This document shows, one piece after another, positions 22,077 to 33,600 of a DNA stretch of 64,000 nt (the first letter of the stretch is position 1; each line of letters opens with the position of its first letter). The DNA lies in assembly GCA_032164245.1 (NCBI GenBank), contig JAVMKO010000003.1, positions 133,493,924-133,557,923 of the forward strand. The letters are read 5' to 3'. The stretch comes from Sternotherus odoratus (lineage: Eukaryota; Chordata; Testudines; Kinosternidae). A model generated the notes under the pieces. The model was not told where the DNA came from, made no database searches, and was given only the letters and a program-made list of their open reading frames with translations. Position numbers and translations under genes: made by a program.

Positions 22077-22729
22077 TTTTAATGGAGCACTTCCTCTCAG
22101 AGCTTTCTCCTTGGAGGCGGCCTTCCCCTGTAGGCTCCCAAGGGACTAGAGGCAGTGGCACTTTGGCAGTCTCACTCAGGGAATTTCAGAGAAAGAAGAG
22201 AGAGAGCTCAGAACCCAGAGCAATGAGAGTAGCCAGAGCTCAGAAGAAGGAACAGATCTGGGCTGAAAGCTTCAGGGAAGGAATGCTCCTGAAGTGGGGA
22301 GTAGTGGAGTCAGATCAGGTTGGCGAAAGCAGAAGGCAGTTGAGTTACCTGTGAACTTCCCCAGGACAGAGCCATGGCCAGAGAGGCCTGAGGGAGATAC
22401 CTTCTGGCTCTCTAAGATGGAGAGCTGAAGAGAGCTGAAGATTGAGAAATGATGCGGAGGGATGAGCTTGCTGAAGTCTGGGTAAGGGCTGGAACCACAT
22501 CTAGTAAGAAAACAGGGCAGCGATGCTCCCTAGCTCTGGGTTTTGAGGTGGGGGCGTGAGAGGCGCTGGAGCTGTACTTGAGGTGTTGATGTATTATTGG
22601 GACTTGAAAGAGTGACTGTAGTGTTTGGTCTGTGCTGGACAAATCTGGATTGTGCTATTTATATGTGGAAACCTTGTGTGGAGTTACTGGAGGCTATGGA
22701 CAAAAAGGAAAACTGAAGCAAAAGCACTG
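22077..22729 (+). other. USH2A: USH2A intron 20-equivalent, purine-rich stretch
   Basis: Purine-rich sequence (GAAGAGAGCTGAAG-type words) unlike normal intron, which continues on the far side of the 22738-23795 element. It may be a retroelement untranslated region, but I cannot assign it. Confidence 0.4.
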
Positions 22730-22758
22730 GTCCTGTGCAGGGCCGGCGACAGGGTGGT

Positions 22759-22839
22759 ACAACGGTTACAGCTGTACCGGGCCCCGGACTTCAGGGGGGA
22801 CCCCCTGAAGTCCGGGGCCGGTACAGCTGTAACCGTTGT
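22759..22839. repeat. long inverted repeat with almost no loop
   Basis: The left arm (from ACAACGGTTACAGCTGTACC to CTTCAGGGGG) and the right arm (from CCCCCTGAAG to TGTAACCGTTGT) pair over about 39 bp with one extra G, separated by one or two bases. It is a strong cruciform or hairpin candidate just inside the left end of the hAT-type element. Confidence 0.85.
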
Positions 22840-22971
22840 CGCTGGGGCTGTGAGCGAGGCGCGGCTCGGGCAGCCGCTGCCGCGCTCACCAGCCCCCTCC
22901 CCCGGCACCCAGCAGCCAGCGGCCGCAGCACATGCGGGGGTTGGGGCCCGCAGGAGGTAGGAGACAGGCCG

Positions 22972-23735
22972 CGGGAGATCGCCGGGAGGGCCGCGGGAGA
23001 TCGCCGGGGGGGGAGGGCCGCGGGAGATCGCCGGGAGGGCCGCGGGAGATCGCCGGGAGGGCCGCGGGAGATCGCCGGGAGGGCCGCGGGAGATCGCGGG
23101 GGGGGGGAGGGCCGCGGGAGATCGCCGGGAGGGCCGCGGGAGATCGCGGGGGGGGGGGGAGGGCCGCGGGAGATCGCGGGGGGGGGAGGGCCACGGGACA
23201 TCGCGGGGGGGGGAGGGCCACGGGAGATCGCGGGGGGGGAGGGCCGCGGGAGGCAGGAGATCGGCGGGGGGGGGAGGGCCGCGGGAGGCAGGAGATTGGC
23301 GGGGGGGGCGCGGGAGGCAGGAGATTGGCGGGGGGGGGGCGCGGGAGGCAGGAGACTGGCCGGGGGGGCCGCGGGAGACCGGCCGGGGGGGGCCGCGGGA
23401 GATAGGAGACCGGCGGGGGGGGCCCTCGGGCCGCGGGAGATCGGCCGGGAGGGGGGGCCGCGGGAGGTAGGAGACCGGCGGAGGGGGGGGCCCTCGGGCG
23501 GCGGGAGATCGGCCGGGGGGGGGGGCGCGGGAGGCAGGAGACGGGGGGGGAAGCGCAGGCGGTGGGAAACTGACCGGGGGCGGGGGGGGGCATGGGCGGC
23601 GGGAGATCAGCGGGGGGGGGAGCCGCGGGCGGCGGGAGACTGGCGGGGGGGCCCCTCGGGCAGCGGGAGACTGGCGGGGGGGGGGCCCGCGGGCGGCGGG
23701 AGACTGGCGGGGGGAGGGGGCGCGGGCGGCGGGAG
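22972..23735 (+). repeat. G-rich minisatellite, basic 22-bp unit
   Basis: The founder unit is GCCGCGGGAGATCGCCGGGAGG, seen in near-perfect form from about 22972 to 23160; later units diverge and gain G-runs of 7 to 10 bases, with GGAGGCAGGAGA-type variants. The + strand carries dozens of G-tracts and so has strong G-quadruplex potential. Confidence 0.88.
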
Positions 23736-23803
23736 ACCGGGGGTGCCCCGTACGGTCTGCCGTACAGGGCCCCAAAATTCCTGTCGCCGGCTCTGGTCCT
23801 GTG

Positions 23804-24200
23804 GTGCCCTGCTGTAGCACTAGGAAGGAGATGCCTTACCACCTATGGTGAAGAATGCAAGCAGGTGATTAGCCCATGGGAAAAAAGAACTGTGAATGCC
23901 TGGAAGAGGGCACTCAAGGCAGGTTGCTGCTTGCACAGCCTCTCTGAAGTCATGAGGGGGCACCCAGGACAATTACCCTTTGACACGGATCTTAAACTAT
24001 TATTTTTTATTTTCAAAGGTTTTTTTTTTCTGTTTTGTGTTTAATTCAGACCATTACATTATGGATCAGATTCCCAGCAGATGTAACTGGCATAGCTCCA
24101 TATACTGGAGATATACAGGGGAGGATCTGGTCACAAGAAAGGGGTTCAAAAAATGTAGTTGCATAGAATACTAGGAATATTTGCATCATTCCCTGAATAT
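23804..24200 (+). other. USH2A: USH2A intron 20-equivalent, repeat-like flank
   Basis: The right flank of the hAT-type element continues the purine-rich sequence seen at 22077-22729, so the element inserted into an older repeat. Nothing codes here. Confidence 0.35.
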
Positions 24201-27200
24201 TAAAATAATTTCAGGAATGTTTGTAATTAAGGATTTCTACTTCATTTCAAGGGTTCTGGAACCATTTGTATAGTGGGGGTGCTGAGAGCCATTGACTCAA
24301 ACTGTAAACCCTGCATATAACGGAAACCACTTCAAGCCAGTGGGTGTTGCAGCACCCCTAGAATCCTTAGTTCCAGCACCTATGATTCATTTTTGAAAGT
24401 AGTTTATGGGCAATTCAGTGTAATTGTATATTTAATGCAGATTTCTTGAAGGCAAAACATTCAGGTGCTCAAAAGTTTTCTGTAAGGCACAGAGACATTT
24501 AGTTGTGTCTCTTTCTCCCCCCATCCTCACATTCCTGGTTTGTGACATTTCAGCAGAATAGAATTAGCTGTGTGAGGACTATAACAGAACAGTAGTTGCT
24601 TATCCTACAGATCTCAATATCAAATAGTCAGTGTGCCTTAAATAATCTATACAGCTGTGTTTCATTAACTATTGGGTGACTGAACTCACTTTTTGGAATT
24701 GTTTGTCTTTCATTTGTCCTTTTGTAAGATTTTTTTCAAACTTAAATTTAACAACATTTGTTTTTAAAAGAGACACCAAAACACACCCTTGTGATTGCTG
24801 CCATTCACCCCAGCACATTGTATTATGGCTCCTTTGCTTTTGATGGCAATTACAGGGTTCAGAAGCTAATTTGTAGAAGATATTCTTCCAGCAGCAGCTG
24901 CATCTGGCTTCTTGGCAGACTCCTCAAGCAGTTGTATTGGTGGCTTTGGAGTTGCCTCTGGGTTTACTGGGGTAATGATGCTGATGGGCTGTCTGGGCTG
25001 TCTTACGCTGCTGGATGCCATTTTATTTTTTTTATTACACTTTTAATCTAAGTAATTTTGTCCATTTTTATCCATTTATGAGGAAAGTCTGGTGAAAACT
25101 CTTTTGGAGAGTTACATTCCATTTGTACTAGGAATGCACCACTTGCTTATGCCTGTCACAAATTGGTTTTCTGCACAGTTCAAAGCAACTGTCTTAAAAC
25201 AACCCATATCCCGTTATGCTAGTAATTAATCCTGCATTAACTTCTCTCTCTCTATTAAAAATAAAATATGATGGCTGTTTGCTGCTGGTCTGAAAACACA
25301 CATTGTTTTGCATGCATGTACATAAGTCTTTTCATTGCGAATAGGACCCAAAGTGATTAAACAAGCTCTCTTAATATGTTAATTTATAATTTTAATTACA
25401 ACAATCTTGTATATATAGTCATTAGTGAATACTAATATAAATATTTTTCTACCTTTTTATTCATAATGCATAAACCAATCATCCAGTTACTTCTCGGCAG
25501 TTGACTGTTTTTGTTTCATAATACAATCTTTGTTCTCAGTTATGAATGCATTTTGTTCATTCCTGTCTTGAATAATCCCTCATTAAGCTAGTCACTTTCT
25601 GCTCCATGCTAAAAAGGAAAAATTATCATGCAAATGTGGCATGCCATATTAAAAAGCACATTACCAAATACTTTTGTTGCTGTCCTTCAATTAGTTTCCC
25701 TTCTTTGAATTTAATTTCATTTGTTGTTAAACTACTGACTTGATGTATGGACTCATGAATTTGAGGCTGCTGCCAGGAATGTAGAAGGAAAAAAAAATCA
25801 AAGCCTCTTCAGAAGGCTGCAGAGGCAAAACTGAAATGAATTTGCTTCACCTTTGACAAGAACACTTGAACAGCATTCGAGTCGTCTGATGATTCAGCTT
25901 GGCTAATTATCCGATTATTTATTTCAACAATAAAGGCACTGTTTTACAATTAGAGAAGTGTAAATTAATCTAAGAAATTTGGTAATGACAGATGACTTGA
26001 GTAACTTTTGAGATAAACAGTATCTGCTCAAACTTGTCTCTCTGAGTGTGCTCAGGATGTAGTTAGACTGCTCTTTGAGTCTTGGTAAAAGCCAAAAGTT
26101 GTTTGTTTGTTTTCCCAAGATTACACTTCAGAAAGTAGTTCAAATTATTCTTTTGCCAGTGTGTCAAATATGCATGGTTTTTAAGGTATGTGTAAGTTGT
26201 ATTTCTCTTGATTAAAAGCTTTTGGTTCAAAGCAATACTTTTTAATCGCCTAATGATATAAGTCAGTTCTTAGGAAAGAACGGTGCATTTAGGAGTTCAT
26301 TTGCAATATAACTGAAAAATTCATTGCATGGCAGTAAAACAATTTACTGTTAATTACAAGGAGAAGAATTTGCTGTACCATGCTCACAGATTGCCATGAA
26401 TCATGCAGCACTCCTAGAGATTTATAACAGATGTGTAAGTGGGATGAATTAGCAGGGTTTAATAACAGAGACACAAATCATGCAGACTTCAAGGAGCTTT
26501 AATTGATATACTAGAATGTGACGGGCATGAATCACTCAGCCATTCAACAGCACTGTAACATATGGTCAGCTCAATATGCTGCATCTTAAATCGGTTGGTA
26601 AGTCGTTGGTTGTCCCATATGGTGGAAGCAATATATTTTTCATGATATTTTTTTAAAAAAATACTTTATTTTACATCTATTTTAAAGATATGATTATAAT
26701 ACATGTTATTAAAAGGTCTCCTGATACCCATTATGGATGTTTTCTTCTTTTTTTATATATTAAAATTTCTTTAAAAAAACAACAACCCTAAAAGGATTCT
26801 TCTGAAAAAGTCTAAAATGATTGTCAGAAGCCGTAAATACTATTGCTTCATTCATTTACTATTGACACATTTGATACTGCTTGAAGTGCATATGGAAACA
26901 GCGCTTGCACCAGGAAAGCTCTAGCAATTGCAGGGTCTTGTGAATCAAATAACCCATAGCAATAAAGAAACTGATACCTGTCTGGCTTTGCATATAGTTT
27001 TACATAGGCAAAATTTGGAGACAAATAGGACTCAGCCCACCCTGCCAAAAAAAATTGCACCTACAAAATGGTTGTGAAGTTCACAACTGCTCTGATTTGT
27101 ATGTGCTACAGTATGCACTTTAATGCACAGCCGTCAAAAGCGTAAGTATTTATATATCTTAATTATTACCTTTTTAATATAGTACCAACAAGGGTAACAC

Positions 27201-30200
27201 CTGTAATCATCTTGAAAACCTTAAATAGTTAATTGCAGACTAATACTGATGGGTACTGAAACATCCACCTGTAGTACACTGAGAATTATTTATTCAAACA
27301 TATACAGGTATGTAGACTGGTAAAGGTTTTGTATCTGGAGTGTAAATACATTTTTATTGGGACAGGAATCTGGCAGTCCGTGGAAAAGCTTTAGCAGTTG
27401 TATTAGTAAACCTGACAGACTTGAGAAAGGAATATTGCATCTTTAGAACTGTGGCTGCCAGAATTTAATGTCAACAATTAAAATTTATTTTGATCCTTAC
27501 CTAGTGTTTATTACTGTTTGTATACACAACAGACCTTACTAATACAGAGATGCACTATTAGATGGAATTACCATCTGTTCAGAGTGAAATGCTGGCATCT
27601 GTCTTAGATTCTAAAACTAAAATGATATTATTTCAAACAAAAACAAAATTAACTGCTCTTTACTTAGCAACTTCGTTTTTGCATGTGCACTCACATACAT
27701 AGGAAACGCTTATTTGTAATGACCTATGTAATAGCGTCCGTATTGGGTATATGACTTTAAAAGAAGCTGTATGGACCATCTGTCTTTACTGGTCTTTTTG
27801 GTGCCCTCTGTTACACAATGGCATGCGGCGATCATAGGCTTTTAAATACTGTTTTAGCTTTACAATATATTAAATATGTATTATAGTGCAAGGCATTAAA
27901 ACTACATAATTAAAATACCCAAAATGTGACTTTGAATCTACTAAAATACAGTATGCTCATTATTTTGACAGATGTGTCTTAACAGAATGTGACTGAAAAA
28001 AATTTAAATAGGTAAAATTATAGTCAATTCATCTTATCATAGTAGCTACAGGTACCACAGTGACACCTTTAGGAAAATATATGCTGTATCTTTTAGTCCT
28101 GGATATTTTAATTTCAGCATACAGTACCATGAAGGCCAATGTTACAGATTTATTTTCAGCTTTTTGGGTGGTCTGGACTTAAGAATAGGTTCTTACTCTC
28201 TGCAAGGAGGTGAATTCTCAAGTACCAAGGACATTGTAGTTTAAATACTGATGTTATAGCAAAGACTTTCTGAAAGGCTAGGCTTCTATTCCATATATCA
28301 CCAAATAATAAATTGTGTCATGCCAGTGTTTAATGCATGTACACAGTGCATTAACTGTAACTGTAGTACATTTATTTGTGCTAGAGGAGACTTGAAAATG
28401 ATTAAAAGATCAATACTTCCCTGTCACAGAAGCAAGTGTTACGATGCATTTAAGTAGTTAATTGCATAAGCCCCATAAAAGCTTCAAGTTTGGGTAGCAG
28501 GGATGCCATAATTACAGTCCAAGCAGCTACCATTTATTAATGGTGGACTTCTGAGGGAGATATGCTTGTTGTCATAAGTGTTGGCTATCTGTGTACATTT
28601 TAGAAATAATGAATTTTGGCGTTTCCGATCTAGCATCACTAAGTTGAACCGGGAGGCTCAACCTCAGTACTCACATTTAAAATGTTGACATACACCTATT
28701 CTCTCCCAATGATGAAGTTTTGATTGTTAAGCTGTGTTTTGTGTTTAAACCTCTATTTATATTCAAATTCATTAATGTTCTGCCCTACTTATGCCGAGAA
28801 AGCTTATGACCTCACACCACACTACTTTAATTTTGACATTGTAAATTTCTAACATAGCAGTGTGTTGCTAATTAGATTGTGAAGTCATAAATGATGTCTA
28901 AGTAGGAGTTTACAACACACACAGTATGGTTGGTGGGTTTTTTTCATCCCTTCAAGAAGAGTATTTATCAAGTTTGAGTAAAAGAAATAGCAACATGCTA
29001 CAGGTTAATGGGAGAGATGAAAAGTATGTTAATAGTCCTGTAAATGCAAGTATCTTTAAAAGAACGTCATTAATTCAATCCAAATGAAGGTCTATACAAT
29101 GAACTCAAAGTATATACAAGGGTATGTTGTCAGATTTTGAAGACCCGTATTTCAGTCCAGATCGTGTTATTCCTGAAGTGAGTTTAGTGCCCTATAGTCA
29201 GCATGGGAACGGTTTACTTGAACCTTCCAGTCACACACAATTAAGGTTCATTTATTACATCCTTATTTATCAGACAGAGGGGTTACTAACAATATAAAAT
29301 GGACATGGATTCATTAGTAATAAAGAACTACTGCACACCAGCTGTAGACAATAGCTGGTTACACTGCTTTGCTGAATCAATCCACTCACACCTGTAGGAC
29401 CATCATTTCATTATCCAAACAGGTCATGCTGCCCTCCAGTGGCTTACTGTACAGTGTTTTTTAAACATATTAGTAGTTTTATTTCATAATTCAGCTGTAG
29501 AGTGATCATCACAGTTGGCTTGATGAAATAGGTGCCACACTGAATGTTCCAGTATTGGGAAAATAAAGTAAGACTATCAAACTCTGTGACATGATCATAC
29601 CTGCAAAGTGTCAGTCTTGTATCAGCTTCATAGTGTCCTACAGAGCACCGGTTTTGAGGCAAGACAAGATGAAGAGTAACTAATTCTCAAGTTGAAGAAT
29701 GATCTGTATACATGACAATGGCTCCTAAAATTATCTGCTTTGAGGAAGAATCTTTCATGAAAAGAGTGAGGATGTGCCAAACTGGTTATTTGCTAGAGTG
29801 CAATCATTGTGTTGTAGGTCCTCAATACAAGTACTGGGGTAATGGTTGTGCTTTTGTTGAGCAGAGTTAATTCACATTGTGGCAAAATCTTGTTTTATCA
29901 TGTACCAGAGTGCTAAAATGCAGTTAGGAAGAAGCTACTAAAGTTTGATTTTCTTCGGAGGTTAGACCCAGACCTTACACTGAGAACCCTCTGGTAATAT
30001 GCTCATATAGAGCCCCTTGAGAGCAATGCAGGACTGGGGGTTGAGAGTCTAATCAAGGAGAGATTCTGTTATGTAGGAAGTGATTCAGATTATTAGGGGT
30101 TCATAAGAGTTATGTCTCATGGTCTGTGTAGATAATTGTATTACAAGTTTGAAGATCAAATGAGGCATTACTATAGGGTTGAGACTAGGAGTTTTTTTTA

Positions 30201-30380
30201 AACATCAAGAATCCTTCCATTAGTATAGTAGCAGTATAGGGGCTCCATGGAGATTTGCATTTATTATTTGGATGACCAGAAACTGGGTGTGTCAGAAACA
30301 ATATATTATGTGTATGAAATTAAGTCCCAAGCAGTCTGGACAGTTATGCATGGGTAACATTTTTTTCCCCCTACGCATAG
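24201..30380 (+). other. USH2A: USH2A intron 20-equivalent, repeat-poor part
   Basis: About 6 kb of AT-rich DNA with almost no recognisable transposons. Some patches, for example 25860-25945 and 26440-26560, have the non-repetitive look of conserved non-coding sequence, including TAATTA and GATTA words. I cannot test conservation. It ends in the pyrimidine tract and ACGCATAG. Confidence 0.5.
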
Positions 30381-30611
30381 CTCCAAGAAAACTTGCTGCC
30401 CCTCTTCTTGAAGGAGTAAACAGCACAGTGTTAAAGATAAATTGGAATGAACCTGAAGAACTTAATGGGCCTTCTCCCATCTACCAGCTGGAAAGGATGG
30501 ATTCATCTTTAGCTATATCGAGAGTAGAAGTAATGAAAGGAATCCGTTTCCCAGGAAATGGTTATTACAAATTCGCCAGTTCTGTTCTCCCTGCCAATAC
30601 ATACTTTACAG
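30381..30611 (+). CDS. USH2A: usherin exon (exon 21-equivalent), segment between FN3 domain 4 and laminin G
   Basis: The exon encodes APRKLAAPLLEGVNST, KINWNEPEELNGPSPIYQLE and MKGIRFPGNGYYKF, and ends NTYFTG. It is a partial FN3-like segment that leads into the first laminin G domain of usherin. The acceptor is ACGCATAG and the donor ACAG|GTAAAT, phase 1 on both sides. The length is 231 nt, which I recall as the human exon 21 length (c.4397-4627). Reading through the donor gives only one Lys codon and then TGA (ends 30619), so an unspliced transcript would end here. That matches the size of the known short usherin isoform (about 1546 residues in human). Confidence 0.94.
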
Positions 30612-33600
30612 GTAAATGAATTTAAATTACTTATAGAATGTTTAAATTATACTCTGCATTTGTTTTACCATTTATTATCTTCTATTTCATTTTTATTGTT
30701 AGATCTGTAGATTTTATTTTGAGTATTGTGTGATCGTGAGCTATGTAAAGACTACTTCAGTTGTGCTAAGTCTATAACTGAATGCATTCACTTGAAAGGT
30801 ACAAATTCTCACAAAGAACCCATAGAAAACTTTATCAGATGTGGGATTTTGATTCCTTTGGACTCAGACACTGAGCTATGGTGAGCTCTGCTCCAGATAT
30901 GATACATTTCTTAGAGGGCAGTATAAACTGGGGTTTTACTTATTTTTCTGGGGTGAGATCTCTGCAGTGTATTCACTATTGATTCTAAAGCATGTTTCCT
31001 CCTCTGCTACCATTTAGTGTCCTAGTGTTGGTGTGAGAGCTGGTAGGAAAACTCTCTCTTCCTTACTCCTGTTTTGAATTTCTCTAGTATTCTAATAAGA
31101 GTGATGGTGCAAAATCTATCTGTGACTATGAACATCAGCGTTTTGGGTGTGTGGTGGGGGCAAGGGATGGGAAATTCACCAATCTGACAAACTGACAGGT
31201 ACCTATAGTTCTGCTGTTTCTGGGTTGCTGCTGCCTATCATCAGCACTCTTTCTGTCTGCTTCTGGCTTGTGAGAGTGAACTTTTCAGGTGGAAAGCCTG
31301 TGAAAGATGCTGCGCTCTATTGAAATAATCTGCTTCTGCTGATTCCCTTCATTTTGTGCACCAGACAAGTGTGTTTCCAGGGCATCAATGGAAAGCTGAG
31401 CTGCTTGGGAAATGTCTAAGCCAAGCTAATGATATTTTCTGGGATGCCAGCTCATGGTACCAATTTAATCTGGTGAAAATGATGAAGGCCAAAGTGATCA
31501 CTTTTCTCTGTTGACATGCAGAGTCAAATCACTTTGCTCAATGCTAGTGTGTTAATGAAAAGTCTTGTATTCACTCATTTTGCTAAATTTGTCTTTAGGA
31601 CCTTTAAGCCCAGTGGTGATTCACAGGAATTGTCCCTATCTGTGCATAGCAAACCTATAGCTACAGCTAGTGGACTCTCCTCAACACCTAAATTGCTTGA
31701 TGTTCGTTCCTCGGTTATTAAAAGCATGTAACCTCCCCTGCATGTTTAGGGGAAATCTTTTATTTGCTCATCCCATTGTCTATCTGTACTGTTGTGGTCT
31801 AAACTGCATAGGGATCAAGGGTGCAGTTTTTCTGATTGGGCTATTGCTGTCCGCTCCATCGCTCCAGTGGAGGGGGATATTTTCCACTATTAGTCTGAGG
31901 ACAGTCAAACAGCGATGGCTGTCACTGAATCTCCCTCTGCTCGTGTTCAAAAGCCCTGGCATGTTCAATTTCCCCCTAAGGGGGTGGGACAGCTAGTTGG
32001 GCTCATTAACATAATCTGTTGTCCTGACTTCGGTGCTACAAGCAAAGTGTTGACAATGGGGCAGTTCAGCCAGTGGGGTTGTTTGTACTATTGAAACTGT
32101 GGGCTAGGAGGAAGGAGAAAGTCTCTCTGGAGATGGTTGAAGCAGTTTCTGGAAGGTATAGACAGAAGGGATGGGAGAAGATGTTAAAATAAAATCCCCT
32201 TTAATTTGCTATTTTGTAGTTGCTTATGATACAGATAAATGTCATTTATCATCACTTGGGATTATAATCTTTCTATGGAGACCAGCTATTAGTCATAGTA
32301 TCTGGAGATGGGCTGGGACTGAAATATGATTAGCAATTTGTCCAGACATCTACCGATAACACCTGGCGATCAGGTTAAATCAGCCAGCATGATACCCAGA
32401 AATGTAAAAGTCACGTATCTTGACAACTCAATAAATTATCCAGAAATAAAAATGTGGGCAGCTGTACATTCAGGCATCTGGATTCAGTACCCCTTCCAGA
32501 ATATCACTGGGGGACGGGAGGGGACAGGGAAATTGAAGAATGAGACCATCAAAAGAAAGAAGTGTATGGAACATAAAAAATCCTTTTTAATTGTTTTCTC
32601 CACATATTCATTCCCTAAATCTTTCCCTTACAGTGCACTGCTGAAGTCAGGCATTTGGCATACAGTGTATTCTGTAGATGGAATGATTTCAGTATGCATA
32701 CAGCGGTGTGAATTTTGAAACAAAAGTGTGCCAACTTGTACACGCCAGCTCGCAGACATATTGTGTGTGTGAATACTCGCTGTTCCAGAAAAGCCAGATC
32801 AGTTTATTCATTGCTAATAAATGTAGTTGTCCTCACTTCCTCCCTTGATCATTCTTATACTCTGAGGGGCAAGTAATAGGGGCAGATGTATTATCTGGGA
32901 AGTTTTCCAAATTCATCTTATAAAAAGAAGTTAGGCAATAAACATTGGCTGTACAAAGAAGCATCCTTCTGTCTGTAACAAAGCCTCCAGCTGCACAGTA
33001 AAATGTGCTCTGAGTATACATTAGGTAGAGAGGAAGTCAAGTATAGAAGAAAATCACTTTTGCCACAGAAGAACTTGTCAGTTCCCAAAACTGTGAAGAG
33101 TTTTCCTTTATACAGCTGTATGTTTAAGGCACCTGGAAATAGACTTTTACTGAAGAGGACGATTGAATTATTTTGAACACTCCTGCCCTACCCTGGAGGT
33201 AACAAAATATGTCCTAATTTACCTGCTGATTCTCCATATTCTGCAAAATGTTACTGGGTGCACTTATTGCTAGTAATTTTGCTTTAGGTGATGCTGTTTC
33301 AGGTCATGTCATATCAATGTTGCTGGTACTGTTTCACTAGACTCTTTTGCAGTCTCTGAAGTGCTCAAAATACATTTTGTTCCATGAGACATACTTAACT
33401 AGGGAGGACGTCAGTAAGGTGACTTTCATGACTATGGTTATGAGAACATCCATCAATCTCCATCTGCAGAAGGTGGAAGGATGGGAACTCCTTTCTGCCC
33501 AAGAGATGTTGATGAAGCCAGTGGTCAACGTATATTTTCCCTTTAAAACATTCCCTTGATTCTGGATTTTCTGAAATTTGCTTAGAAATTTCTATTTTTG

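Larger units (their letters stand above)
22738..23795. mobile_element. hAT-type non-autonomous element, 1058 bp, filled with G-rich satellite
   Basis: The left end is CAGGGCCGGCGACAGG and the right end CCTGTCGCCGGCTCTG, near-perfect 16-bp inverted repeats. Both sides carry GTCCTGTG (22730-22737 and 23796-23803), an exact 8-bp target duplication, as expected for hAT. The interior holds a large inverted repeat (22759-22839) and then a G-rich tandem array. The long Pro/Arg/Gly-rich open frames across it are by-products of the repeat. Confidence 0.88.

Noticed and set aside
22972..23735. CpG island promoter of a gene
   Set aside because: The high GC content comes from the satellite inside a mobile element; there is no downstream exon.
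22684..23820. 378-residue Pro/Arg-rich open frame on the minus strand and 360-residue Gly-rich frame on the + strand
   Set aside because: Both run through a 22-bp G-rich satellite inside a hAT-type element. The composition is repeat-driven, frames are open on both strands, and there is no domain or splice context.
24758..25051. 97-residue open frame as a possible gene
   Set aside because: No domain, ordinary AT-rich intron, and no promoter or splice context.
30272..30380. Open frame upstream of the exon 21-equivalent as coding
   Set aside because: It crosses the polypyrimidine tract and acceptor; usherin similarity begins only at 30381.
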